Below the pieces are notes generated by a model. The model made no database searches. It was given only the letters and a program-made list of their open reading frames with translations, and was not told the origin of the DNA. From Rotaria sordida (Eukaryota; Rotifera; Eurotatoria; Philodinida; Philodinidae), in the NCBI GenBank assembly GCA_905250125.1, contig CAJNOL010000175.1:1-64000 (forward strand): a stretch of 64,000 nucleotides of DNA. Direction: 5' to 3'. Positions 49,656 to 60,556 of this stretch are shown piece after piece. Position 1 is the first letter of the stretch, and every line of letters starts with the position of its first letter. The position numbers and the translations under genes are program-made.

Positions 49656-50986
49656 CTAAAAAAAAGACAGAGCAATATTCATTATTAATAATTGTATTTT
49701 TTTTTCTTTTACAAATCTTTTTTTCAATAACAAATGATCTTAGTTTAAATATTTGACCATCTGAATTTTTTTTCAATTGATTTTAGTTGCATATTAATAT
49801 TAACTGTTTCATCGACATCGTATTTAAAGATTTCGTATAAAAATCTGGGTTTTCGCAAAAAGAGCCGAGACTCAAAGGATTAAAGCAAGATCTTGATCGA
49901 GTCTTGTCAGAATTTCTCAATTTAAGATGTATCCTACAATGGGAGAAGACAATGAAATTAATTCTGATTTTGAATATGTACAAGATTATATAGGTTTAAA
50001 TAAAGCAGTTCTTGAGGTTGGTATGATCTCACAGCTAAAGATCAATTACGTTTTAGATAATTGTTTCAATAGATATTAATTGAAATATTTTTTTCTAGTT
50101 TTTATAAATAGAATTGTGCATGATGTTAAAAAGGAAATTTTTATTCGTGATGTATCACTAACTAAGTGTATCAGCTGATTTCTGTATGATAGCGTGTTTA
50201 GTACACCTTACTAACAGTAGTGTCATATTCCCACTATTGTTTGCTTGGTACGTGTAGGTGCAAATAACAGTAAGTTTGACGACCCTACTTACAAGTTAGA
50301 GAAAATTTTGTTTTTTATTTGTCTAGTTCTTTATTCTAGACTATCAACATGCGTTGCACAAAGTTTTACAATAGTGTTTTGTTAATAAATAACTTGAAAC
50401 TATACAAAATAAAAAAACAAACACTGATATTGCAGTAAAAACAATGAATCGTTTAAATATTTATTTTACTCCTTTGACGTTTGAGTCAAAATACTTTTAA
50501 ACATATTTATCATACAAAAGATATAAGTGACACTCTTAGTTCAGCTTATTCTCGTTATGTATGTATATACAACTTTCTAGTAAACATCAAATTGATTCCT
50601 TTAGAATTGAACTTGAATATCACAAAGCTTTTCGTCAAATTCTTTCGATATCATTCTGGCATCTGTAATGTAACACGTACAAATGTTAAATTACAACTAA
50701 ATTCTTTTTTTTTTTGAATTTGTATATTTTTATTTTAACAAAAAAACCGAGAGAAAAAAGGAACGATCCGTTTTGTATATGAAATAGACAAAAGAAAACT
50801 ACATACAATAAACAAATTATTTTTCTTTTGTATATGATATAGAATAGCGAAAAAAAACAAATCTTCAATGAATTTAGCAAAAATCATTAATCACTTTCGG
50901 AAGTGTTATTATCCTTGACTATATAATACATCGATTTTAGTTCAGATAATAATTAACGACTAGACAACATAAGATGAGAATAGAAT
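49656..50986. other. gene-free stretch before DCP1
   Basis: A 45-codon ATG frame near 49939 (MGEDNEINSDFEYVQDYIG...) is Asp/Glu-rich and may be another relic exon. Frames at 50481-50717 and 50880-50686 are spurious. I found no clear poly(A) signal for DCP1 within about 100 bases of its stop. Confidence 0.35.
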
Positions 50987-53900
50987 TTATGAATAAATAC
51001 GGCGTAAAATAGTTTGTTTTTCAATATAAGCATTATATAAACCGGTTACAAGTCCTTCGTCATTCTTTAAAAAAAAATCAAACTAATTAAATTAATTTTA
51101 TAAATAAATAGAAAATCTTACTTGAAGCATATCAACTAACAATTGTCGAAGATAATCTTTTGAAAAATGATTAGTTGATGAGGATTGTTGATGTTGACAA
51201 TGATGAGATGATGCTGATGACGATGACGGCTCAATTTGTGTCGGAGCGGCACCAACTGAAAAAAAAACAACCATCAATAAATCAATGCAAATATAAACCT
51301 GTAATGTTGAAAACTCCATTCATAGTTTTTCGCTCAAAAATAATGTTATTAAAAAGAAAACATTGTCTAAGCTTTGAAATTGTGTTTCATTTGTACATTT
51401 ATCGATTGTTTCTATTCCGTGACTAATTAAGATAGAGGTGATCGTACATATTCTATACAAATACAACCAATAATCCCATTAATTACTTCAAAAAGCAGTA
51501 TTATAGAACTACGTTCTATATAATACCATTCAATTAAAAATTTCATGTATAGATGTGTTGAAGAGTGATTATATAAAAATACACGAGCAAATAGATGAGT
51601 AGAGGTTATCCAGATGGCTCTATACATAGGAAATTGTCACCGTTAATTAGAGTCCATCGAGTAAGTCATGGACTCGATTGGATTCGGATCATAGACTGAC
51701 GAAGGAAGGTCTTCAAGTGTGATTCACCAATGGAACTGATATTTTATCCTTAAATAAATCATGACGAGATTAGTAGAAGTCTATAAGAGTTCTTTCAAGT
51801 TAATATAATTATACTAAAGTTTTCATCTCTAACAAGGTATTGATGAAAACCGTCGAATTACGGAGTTTCAATCTGTAGTTTTGCCTATAGATAGATCTCA
51901 TGGACATTAGAATGTTCTGAAACATTGTTAGCCTAAAAGGATACATTATTCTCAAGATATCGAATGTTGAAAACATTTGGTCTTCGTAGCTTTCCTTGTG
52001 ACACATGGTTGTTTGTTGATACTCAAGATTTCAAGAAAAATATACCCTTTTAGGCTGAAATTTTCAGGGCATTAAAACATCCACGAGACCTACCTATGAG
52101 CAACATATTAATTCAATTGACGAGTTATGATTGTGGACCTTCTATCGTGAGCAACGGGCTCTACTCTAAAACTATCAATCAATTATAACTTGATTATTAG
52201 AAGAACATCGGCAAAGTCGCCTAAGAAATATTAGGCTATGCTCGTCATCGAATAGAAATAATCAAAAAACAAAAGAGTCTCGTATCTTCGGCGGAACAAT
52301 CAGATTTGAAAAGAAAATCTTTTCGATGAAAATGTTTAGAGTGTGATCCAAATCTGAAAAATTTTCAATAGATCAGATCTAGATTCAAAAACTTTCATCT
52401 ACTATACTGATTTTGTATAAATATGCAACAACATACACTCAATGATTTATGGAAATTGAATCAAACAACTGATCAACATCACCAATTAAAATCATCGGTA
52501 ACTGAATAATCTAGACGAAACTGTTATAGACTTCGTTCTCTACGTATTTAATTACATAAACAAAATATGCTGTCTGAATTTGCTTTTAATAATCTAATAA
52601 ACAGATTTCAAATAAGTATGATGGAAATGGTTTAGAAGTTTTTGAAAAAAAAACAATTATCTTTCTAAGACATTCTTGAATGAAGAACTACGATTAAAAA
52701 TTTAACTATTATGCTTAAATAGCAAGTTACCTGGTGATTCTGTAAAACTTAATGTTTGAAAATCTGCTGGTGTCATTAAACGATTAGTGTTTGTTGATGT
52801 AGACTCAAGCTACAATCATAAACTCATATATAATATATGCATATGTATTTTATTCAATAAATAATTTACTCCATTCAAGGGTTTCGAATTAAGAGTAGTG
52901 GAATGTAAATTTGTCACTGTACGAGGTGATATTGATTGAGATGAAGTTTGTATTTGAGTCTGAATTTAAAAAAAAAATGACATAAGCATAAAAAGTCATA
53001 TTTCAAATACTTTTCTTGAAATCGGCACAGGTTTTTCAAGATTATCACTATTAAGATCAGTTTTTGTTGTCTCTTGAGAAGATGTTGATTGAAGTAATTG
53101 TTTTTCAAGTTCTGTTACACTTAATGCTGGTTTGCCTGAAATGCCTAATGTTTTTTTTAATTCTTCTCCACGTTCATCATTATTTATATTTGATTGTGTG
53201 GATGTTTCTTGAGTAGAAAATAAACGTAAAAGTACAGCTGGCATTGGTGTTGATGTTTCACCGTTATTTGTTTCCTGTTTACGTTTCTAAATTAAGAAAA
53301 AAAGAATACAATTAGGAAGATCAAAAAAAAAAAACACAAATAGAATGATCTTCTTTTTAATTTACAGAGTCTTGAAATTTATCATGAGCATTATTTAATA
53401 ATGAAATAATATCATTTGATTTTTTTGATGTTGTAGACAGAACATTTTCAGTTGTTTTTAATTGTTCACATTCTTTTGCTTTTTCTGTTAAACTAAAATT
53501 TCATAATGAATGTTTTTTAATTTAAAATTAATATTTATTGATTTAAGATGAAGACTATTCGTAATTTGAGCAAAATATTTTTTTTCGTCATGGTTCGATG
53601 AATCTCGTCGAGTTACCGATAAACATGTTGTTGTTGTTGTTGTTGTTGACATATTCAAATGACGTTTTTGTCATGAAACTTAAGAAAACTAGTTTAAAAA
53701 AATCAAAAAAAAGCTATGAAAATTGAAATACGTCAAATACATCAAGTCTCGATAGTCTCAATATTTTTTTAAATTTTATTCGTCATGTAGTTAGAAAAAA
53801 AAACAGTTCATAAATATGAGTTTGTATTCTAAGATTTTGACCGTCATAACTTCAGTTCCAAAAGAAACGAATATCATATTCAGATATCAGCATAAAAATC

Positions 53901-55527
53901 TGTATCGAATAATATACTCAACGCTTAAAACTAATTTCGATTTCAGAGAAAGCACAGGACAAAACAGAAAACCTTGTCCTATGTCTATGTCTGTTTTGCA
54001 TATTTTCTTTTTCTTTGTATTGTTTTTGTTATCAAGTAGTTTTTCATTATTCTATTTTTTTTTATTAATAATATCCAATATATGTTAAGATAATGATGAT
54101 AAAACATCACGAATTCATCGTGTTTTTTATATTTGCGCTCTTATGATAAACGTACGATTAAAATAATAAATCAAGATGTTTCTATATTTTCTTATATTTA
54201 TCATATTAGTCATCATTGACAACTTTAATTGTTGTACTTGAAAAGGATATGAAATAAATTAACTATTAGATAACTTATAAACTAGCATGTACTTTGATGA
54301 TCGAAACTCAAAATAAGGATTCTTATTGTACTTTCCTATTCTGTTGAGTTCACCAGGATGGAGTAAGGCAGCAGGACAGGACAGAAGAAGTTGTCCCATA
54401 TCTAGTTTTGGTAAGAAACGAAATTTGATGAAAATTAGTTTTGAATATACTAGTTGATGCAAATTTTTGTGCCGATTCTGAATATGATATGAGTTCCCTT
54501 CGCAACTAAAATTCTGATAATCAAAATCTAAGAATACAAATCCGTATTTGTTTGCAGCCTGTTTTGTTATCATATTGAAAGAAAGCAATTTTCTCAACAA
54601 TCAAACAATAGTTTTGGAAAAGAATATAAAATGTTTTTTCCAATTATATGATAAGTAAAATTACAAAAAGAGTTTGAATAAATATTAAGGCTATGAAGAC
54701 TTGATGCATTTCAAGTTTTATAGTTTTTTCTGATTTTTTTTAACCTAATTTTCCTAATTATTACTATAAAAACACCATTTCTGTAGGTAAGTCGACGAAC
54801 TTCATCGAAGTATGATAAAAAAAAAACTGTTGCTCAAATTTCGAATTGCAATTATCTTACCATTTTAAACATTCGGTTACACGAGGACAATCATTTTTTG
54901 AAATAAACCATATTCCATAAATATCTAAACGAATAAAAAAAACAAATATATAATTAAATAAAAAATTATTTTTACCTCCAACATCAACTTTATATTGAAG
55001 AAATGCTTCATAAGTAGGTGTATGTTTAAATTCCATAGATGGTTTTATTATTTGTACAAATGTTTCACGTGAAACTGTACTTAATATAACAAAACCATGA
55101 TAGGGTTTGCATATTCTAAATAAATTTTACAAAAAATAATAATTAGATATAAACTATTGAATAAATTCAATAAAATTTTTGTTTATATACCTTTCATAAA
55201 CAAATAATGTTCCTTCGAGATCTTTACGTTCCTAAAAAATAAATATAAAATAAATAATTATTAAAAAAAACTTTCCATTTTTTATACCCATTCACGTTTT
55301 TCAGCAATAAATTTATAAACACAAACACGTTGTGCTTGATCAACTATTTTAGATATATATGGATCACGATTTTGTAATGCTTGTAAATTAATACGATTTA
55401 ATTGATCTTCTTCATTATTATTAGTAGTAGTATTATTATCATTAGAAATATTTGATAAATGACCATTTGATATTGATAAATTTGTTGATCGATTTGTATT
55501 TGTTGATGATGAAATATTTGCTGTCAT
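50987..55527 (-). CDS. DCP1: mRNA-decapping enzyme subunit 1, 10 exons
   Basis: Minus-strand exons 55527-55288, 55231-55191, 55115-54976, 54924-54861, 53492-53366, 53286-53011, 52959-52870, 52809-52731, 51255-51122 and 51064-50987 join in frame to 422 residues. The N-terminal EVH1 domain is clear: NLQALQNRDPYI from about 47, LEGTLFVYER near 85, YHGFVILS, and DIYGIWF at 141-147. A conserved central motif, DIISLLNNAHD, lies at 189-199. A MTPADF motif is at 338-343. The C-terminal trimerisation helix runs from FSKDYLRQLLVDMLQ to NDEGLVTGLYNAYIE, about 381-415. DCP1 activates the decapping enzyme DCP2 in P-bodies. A Ser/His/Gln-rich linker is not conserved. Introns 4 (1368 bp) and 8 (1475 bp) are far longer than the rest (44-63 bp) and carry inverted-repeat elements. 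The start is the first in-frame ATG; an Asn/Ser-rich extension precedes the EVH1 domain. Confidence 0.92.
51256..52730 (-). other. expanded intron 8 of DCP1
   Basis: This 1475-bp intron lies between phase-1 exons. It contains an inverted-repeat element (51800-52165) and further repeat-like DNA with no gene. Frames at 51175-51426, 51427-51627 and 51809-52006 are not genes. Confidence 0.6.
51800..52165. repeat. inverted-repeat element in DCP1 intron 8
   Basis: The two arms mirror each other around about 51985. The left arm has GAACATTAGAATG-like and TTAGCCTAAAAGGATAC strings; the right arm has the complement of TCAGCCTAAAAGGGTAT and GATGTTTTAATGCCCTGAAA. Arms are about 150-180 bp and diverged. 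No target duplication was identified. Confidence 0.5.
53493..54860 (-). other. expanded intron 4 of DCP1
   Basis: This 1368-bp intron separates the last EVH1 exon from the rest. A fold-back element (53800-54590) fills more than half of it. A minus-strand ATG frame from 53652 (starting with a run of Thr codons made by a GTT repeat) runs into exon 5 out of frame. It could be an alternative first exon only if an unseen splice exists. Confidence 0.55.
53800..54590. mobile_element. fold-back element in DCP1 intron 4
   Basis: Left arm (about 53800-54010) and right arm (about 54385-54590) are inverted copies. TTTGTATTCTAAGATTTTGA on the left pairs with the complement of TTTGTATTCTTAGATTTTGA on the right. 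Further matches are TATCATATTCAG and AAAACTAATTT. A block with ACAGGACA / GTCCTGTCCTG lies next to the loop. The arms spawn frames (53816-54088 plus, 54600-54259 minus) that are not genes. Exact ends were not fixed. Confidence 0.6.
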
Positions 55528-55766
55528 TTCAAATAATATTAATAATTATTATTAATATATTTTGTTAAATCGACAATAACCAATAGTGAATATATTAAGC
55601 AAAAAGAGAACACGAGTATTGTAATCCATTCATAAGCAAACATGGGTAAAACATGGATTTGCTGTGTAATTGTTTATCATTATTATTCTTTTAAAAGAAT
55701 TCTTTGATATATTTTATTACAAACTTTAGATTTTCATAAACATTTCGTTACACACTAAACATAATC
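55528..55766. promoter_or_regulatory. shared promoter region between DCP1 and FITM
   Basis: The start codons of the two divergent genes are 239 bases apart, so their promoters must overlap. No perfect TATA box was identified. The DCP1 side is an AT-rich run of short ATT repeats. Confidence 0.5.
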
Positions 55767-56699
55767 ATGTCGACTGAAGAATCAAATAATGATACTACAA
55801 AATATCGACGTCCATCACCGACTCAATCAAAACAACCATCGACAGAAAATTCTAAAGATGGTGAATCTACAACAACAATATTATGTGACGTATGTCATAT
55901 AATTCGTGATCTTGTTTTATTTTTTTGTCGTCGTATTATATTTGGACCACCAATATTTAAATTACTTGTTTCGTTTACTATTATCATAATTGGTTCCATG
56001 TTAAAATCATTAGGTTTAGCACCAACGTCATATTTTTCATTAAAAACAAATATATTTAATACATATTTTGCTAAACTTGGTTGGGGATGGACAATGGGTT
56101 TATTAATTCCATTTATTTATTTAACTTATATAACAACATGTAGTCATTATCAAATAATAACACGTCATTTAGTTCGTTTACTTATTGCAACTGGTGTTTG
56201 GTTTATAATTACATACTTATTTGTTAATGTTGAAGCACATACAGGCCTGTGTAAACATGAAACTATGCGAGGAGTTTCAAGAAAAGTTTGTGTTAGTGGT
56301 GGTTATGAATGGCAAGAAGGATATGATTTTAGTGGACATGTATTTTTACTTCTTTATGCTATATTAATAATTAATGAAGAAGTTAAATCTTATGATAAAG
56401 GTACAAACAAAGTTGATCAAGCAAATAAAGTAGTACATGAGAGTGGTGATACATTATCAAATATAAATCATGAATATCTTAATATAGTTTCGAAAATTAT
56501 TCAAATAAATTATGTTCTATTAGCAGCATTAACTATTCTTTGGGAATTTATGATTTTATCAACAGCTTTATATTTTCATCATACTTTACATAAAATAATA
56601 GCTGCTAGTGTTGCAGTATTTTTTTGGTATATTACTTATTATGTATGGTATCGTCCAAATAGTAGTTCATTTTTATATCCATCATCACCTAAAGATTAA
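55767..56699 (+). CDS. FITM2: fat storage-inducing transmembrane protein (FIT family), intronless
   Basis: A single exon encodes 310 residues with a Ser/Thr-rich N-terminus and about six hydrophobic segments. The family's catalytic region is clear: CVSGGYEWQEGYDFSGHVFL at 174-193, with the first key His at 191, and the second His in FHHTLHKIIA at 270-279. In FIT2 these two His belong to the lipid phosphatase-like active site, which in vertebrates cleaves acyl-CoA in the ER and is needed for lipid-droplet budding. The ER location and activity here are inferred from the family. The gene is divergent from DCP1, and a poly(A) signal lies at 56849. It is unusual in this window for lacking introns. 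FITM1 versus FITM2 cannot be separated by eye; invertebrates usually have a FITM2-like form. Confidence 0.9.
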   Translation: MSTEESNNDTTKYRRPSPTQSKQPSTENSKDGESTTTILCDVCHIIRDLVLFFCRRIIFGPPIFKLLVSFTIIIIGSMLKSLGLAPTSYFSLKTNIFNTYFAKLGWGWTMGLLIPFIYLTYITTCSHYQIITRHLVRLLIATGVWFIITYLFVNVEAHTGLCKHETMRGVSRKVCVSGGYEWQEGYDFSGHVFLLLYAILIINEEVKSYDKGTNKVDQANKVVHESGDTLSNINHEYLNIVSKIIQINYVLLAALTILWEFMILSTALYFHHTLHKIIAASVAVFFWYITYYVWYRPNSSSFLYPSSPKD

Positions 56700-56848
56700 T
56701 TGTCTTCCAAAAAAAAAACAAGTCAAAAGTTATGCTTATTCCCGCATATAAACTAGATGTTTGTTTTTTGTCTGTTTGTATGTTTATTTTTCAATGATGA
56801 GATAAATATAGTTATTATTCAAGCGTATAATCTTGAAAATGATAGAAA

Positions 56849-56854
56849 AATAAA
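56849..56854 (+). terminator. poly(A) signal of FITM
   Basis: AATAAA lies 149 bases after the stop. Confidence 0.4.
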
Positions 56855-57513
56855 TGAATGTCTTATTTGTTATTTAAAATGTTTACATTTAGACATGTGA
56901 AAAAATTTTATTGCAAATGTAAAAGTATTATGATTGGAAAGAATATGGTACAAAGTGTATCAAAAGTTCACGTCAATATTTTTTAGACAATCCAAATGAT
57001 TTGATAACTTTTATATAATACAATAAAGGATGCACCGGAAAGTTTCTAGAGAAAATGTTTGACTATTTTTCGCCTATTGAAATGCATTGAGAAAGAATGA
57101 GTACGGTATTAGAATTAGAATCATGCGTTCTTTCAGAATTTATGCTTAAAATTTTTCTGTAACTTTTGACTATTGAGCTATAAGTGAATCTCGAAAAGAC
57201 TCAAAAAAAAATTTTCGGAGAAAAGAAACCTCATATGGAGCTTGTTTCAAATATGCCACAAAATTTTATCGAATATATTGGACAATACAAAAAAAAAAAT
57301 AATTCTCTACAAAGCGGTAAATTTTTTTTGCAAACTGTTGAGGTGTAGTAAAGGTTTTTTATAAAGTATATCGCAAGACAAATCGTTATTTTTCCTATGT
57401 TCACCTTTTCGGCTTAAAAATGGCGTTCCTTCAGAATTCTGCCATTTTGTAGAGGATTAATCAAAACTCTCCATTCTGGCATCATTTTGTGGAGTAGAGA
57501 TTATCGTCAAGTA
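56855..57513. other. gene-free, repeat-like stretch
   Basis: A less AT-rich block at about 57030-57510 resembles decayed element DNA. The string CGTTCYTTCAGAATT occurs twice (about 57125 and 57423). No gene was recognised. Confidence 0.4.
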
Positions 57514-58085
57514 CTATCAGATTGGAACATGAGTTCTACACGTTTGAATTAGTAGAATTATACCTCCAGTACAAAAACTATATTTTAAAGAAAGTAATTA
57601 TATATTCTGATAGCACTCGGAATTCTCTATCATCCTATGTATTTAAGTCTTGACTTGTATGTATTTCCTAAAAAATATTTCGAGTACAATGAAGATACCC
57701 TTATCTATAGATTCCCACAACCTCCATTCTTTTGTTCCTTTTTTATATGTTTTTTAAATTTTTTTCTATAGAATGACCTTTTTTTAGAAAAGTAATTATA
57801 TATTCTGAGAGCCCTTGAAATGCTCTATCACTCTGTATATTCAGATTTTGACTTGAACTTCTCTGCTGAGATGTACTTCTAATATTGTCAATGCGGTGAG
57901 GGTGTCTTCACTGTACTCGAAATATTTTTCAGCAAATAAATACAAGTCAAGACTTAAATACACAGGATGGTAGAGAATTCCGACCGCTATCAGAATATAT
58001 AATTACTTTCTTTAAAATGTAGTTTTATATTGAAGATAGATTTCTACTGATCTAAACGTGCAGAACTTATGTTCCAATCTGATAT
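57514..58085. mobile_element. fold-back element with TA flanks
   Basis: Ends read CTATCAGATTGGAACATGAG on the left and ATATCAGATTGGAACATAAG on the right, other strand, with TA outside each. The arms (about 190 bp) carry AGTAATTATATATTCTGATAG and its complement. A third, direct copy of that block lies in the middle at about 57790-57860. No coding capacity. Confidence 0.65.
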
Positions 58086-58100
58086 TACAGTATGTATTTA

Positions 58101-58863
58101 TAGTGAAACTTCTATTAGTGATCATCTTTCATAAGTGAACATCTTTTTACTATAAACTTGAACATTGTTTTTACAGTCTTCACTGCTATTATAACTTATT
58201 TTAAATGAACATAAGTGTTCATTTTTTCCCTCTCCACTGTTCATTGTTTCTGGCAAATGCATTAAAACTACTGTTCATTGTTTGTTATAACTGTACATTT
58301 CACACAAGGCAATGACAACAAAATATCATCATACATTAAATGAGAAAATTCAATTAATTAATTAATGATTTATCACAATGTGAATTAACTGAAAAATCGA
58401 ATATATGCCTTAATTCTATATCCAATTTTTTTAAAACGAAAAAGAAAGAAAATATTTAAATGATTATCAATCAAATCTCATCCAAAGTATTAAACGAAAA
58501 TTCAAAAGTTTTAATGTAATAAAACTTGATGAATATATATTTGAATAAATTGTACAGTAATGTTTATCAATTTCACATATATTGAAACCAAAACAATAAT
58601 ATAGAACTTTGTCAAACAAAGCAAAGTTTTGTATTTCGTTGAAAATTTTTTCGATTCATCATAAGTATCAAAATGCACGATGATGAAAAACATAAAGCAT
58701 AGTCTCTGATTACTTCAAAACTAGTAAAGTAGTTTATATTCTAAAATGTTTTTTTTTCTTCATTTTGCAGTAAAATAAATGAGATCTTCCATAGATGAAA
58801 ACCTTTCAACAATGAACATTTTTCAAAAATCTTGACGATATTCATTTAAGAGAGGTTTTACTA
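58101..58863. mobile_element. pogo/Tc1-like MITE
   Basis: Ends read TAGTGAAACTTCTATTAGTG on the left and TAGTAAAACCTCTCTTAAAT on the right, other strand, flanked by TA (58099-58100 and 58864-58865). The AGTRAAACCTCT form is typical of pogo-like elements. Both ends go on to motifs with TGAACAT. The 763-bp interior has no transposase. It abuts the preceding element (15 bp apart). Confidence 0.6.
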
Positions 58864-60171
58864 TAATAGTTATTCGTGTAAACTTTTCGCACGAATATTT
58901 GTAACATCCTGTTTATGTTGTCAGTTTCATTTAAGAAGCATATGAGCGTTGAGAATGATTAATGAATCGTTAACTTAAAGTTTCTAACAAAAAAAAACTA
59001 TGACAAAATCAATAATATTTTGTTCTATTAACAACTGAGAAAAATAGCTGGATGTTCTATAGAAAAATTTAATAATCTTCTCCTTTTGATGAACTTTTAT
59101 TCAGAATTTACATGATGAAGATATATACACTTCCTATTTATTGCTTAATTTTCTACAAATGTTATTATTGTCATATCGAATTTTTGTTTTCTGAGAAAAT
59201 CTGTCATGATGAATTAAAAGTTATTAGTCTTTTCTTCTTTTAGTTCTAGAAATTCTTTACATGAAAACTCGAGTCTGCAATATTAAATCCATCTTTAAAA
59301 AACGATTCTTACATAATCTAAAGACTACATTAAACATTTTTTGACTATGTGAAAAAACCAGTTGTCAATATGGTAAGAATTAAACGAATGTTCATTGTTC
59401 AACATTTGTTTTCTTTCATAAAATAATAATAGAATTATTGATAATCACAACAAATTCCAGCTATGTAACCATTTCGAGTATTTTGAGATAAGACAGCAAT
59501 TGTAAAATGTCAAAAGAATTAAAAGATGGTTTGTTTTTTTGTTGCAACTATTAGCAGCTGCACTTGCCACCAGCGATATCTATATGATATCTTAAGCAAA
59601 GAATACATCCTGATTATTTTTCCTTGATATAGTTAAAAACTGAAAAAGAAACATAAATATAATATGTTTATTCGACATATTCTTGTCATTTTACTCACAA
59701 CCATGTGCGTAAAAATTATAGAGAGCAGCACAAGCAAAACGTTTTCAATCTAAAGTGTATGTTTACAGAGGCTTGCTCCTCACAGAAGTGTCTCATTTGA
59801 TTGTAAACTAAATTCAGAAATTTGTTCATGTTTTAATTATCTCATGGGACTTACCACTTCGAAACCATGAATCAGTGGAATCTGCTAACAAGATTTGAAA
59901 CATCCAAGGTCTGACAACACACCAAAAATAAATTAATGATCAGAAATTTCTTTGTTGAAAGTATTGATTAAGAGCAAGACAAAGTATTTGTTGTATTCTA
60001 ACGACATCTTTGTTTGATAATGTCTATTGATTAAGATCCATGTCCAATTTTATTTTTCAATAGTTCATCATCACACTATTCATTTCATATTTCATTTTTG
60101 TTCTAGATGTCATTAATAAAATAATGACATCATAAATTAATTTATATGTTTTATTTTTGATTATAATTTAG
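58864..60171. other. gene-free stretch upstream of TRIAP1
   Basis: No gene could be supported. A minus-strand block at about 59550-59830 has short Cys-containing frames (one of 38 codons) but no consistent splicing. A pyrimidine-rich acceptor (ATAATTTAG) ends exactly at the TRIAP1 ATG, so a leader intron or a trans-splice site lies here. Confidence 0.4.
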
Positions 60172-60451
60172 ATGAGTAGCATAAGTCCAGCGTGTCAAAC
60201 ATTAAAAGATGAATATGATGCATGTTTTAATTCATGGTTTAGTGAACATTATTTAAAAGGTGATACAACAGCTGATATGTGTACAAATCTTTTCAAAAAA
60301 TATCAAGCTTGTATTAAAGTAATAATGATTAGAATAATATATTGTTTTTTATTCTCATTTTGTTTTTTTTCTATTTAAATAGGAAGCAATTAAAGAACAT
60401 AAAATAACATTATGGGAACTTGAAAATGAACCAACAACAAAAAAAAATTAA
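60172..60451 (+). CDS. TRIAP1: TRIAP1 / Mdm35 homologue, twin CX9C protein
   Basis: Exons 60172-60318 and 60383-60451 join in frame to 71 residues (human TRIAP1 has 76). The twin CX9C pattern is exact: Cys8-x9-Cys18 and Cys37-x9-Cys47. Family residues surround it (C..LK.EYD.CFN.WF and C...F..Y..C). The CX9C proteins fold by the Mia40 pathway in the mitochondrial intermembrane space. TRIAP1/Mdm35 partners PRELI/Ups proteins in phospholipid transfer. These roles come from the family. The ATG sits directly after an acceptor-like TTTAG. The next gene begins only 105 bases after the stop. Confidence 0.92.
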
Positions 60452-60479
60452 TTTTGTTTTTTTTTTGTTGTTTTGTGTT

Positions 60480-60493
60480 TGATTTTGTTTTAG
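60480..60493 (+). promoter_or_regulatory. probable trans-splice acceptor between two tandem genes
   Basis: TGATTTTGTTTTAG lies in the 105-bp gap between the TRIAP1 stop and the next ATG, 63 bases before that ATG. It looks like an intron acceptor, yet no in-frame donor is needed there. I see no AATAAA between the genes. That pattern fits spliced-leader processing of a two-gene operon, known from rotifers. Confidence 0.4.
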
Positions 60494-60556
60494 ATAAAAA
60501 TTTTGAGTTTTTTTTTGGTTATTGATTATATTGGATGTTTACTGAAAATTAAAACA

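Noticed and set aside
51098..51426. Plus frame opposite DCP1 exon 9 and an ATG upstream of that exon
   Set aside because: The exon acceptor at 51255 gives the correct phase; the upstream ATG is intronic.
53816..54600. Frames of 90 and 113 codons in DCP1 intron 4
   Set aside because: They are inverted copies in the arms of the fold-back element.
59550..59830. Small Cys-containing gene on the minus strand
   Set aside because: Short frames end in stops and no consistent exon joining was found.
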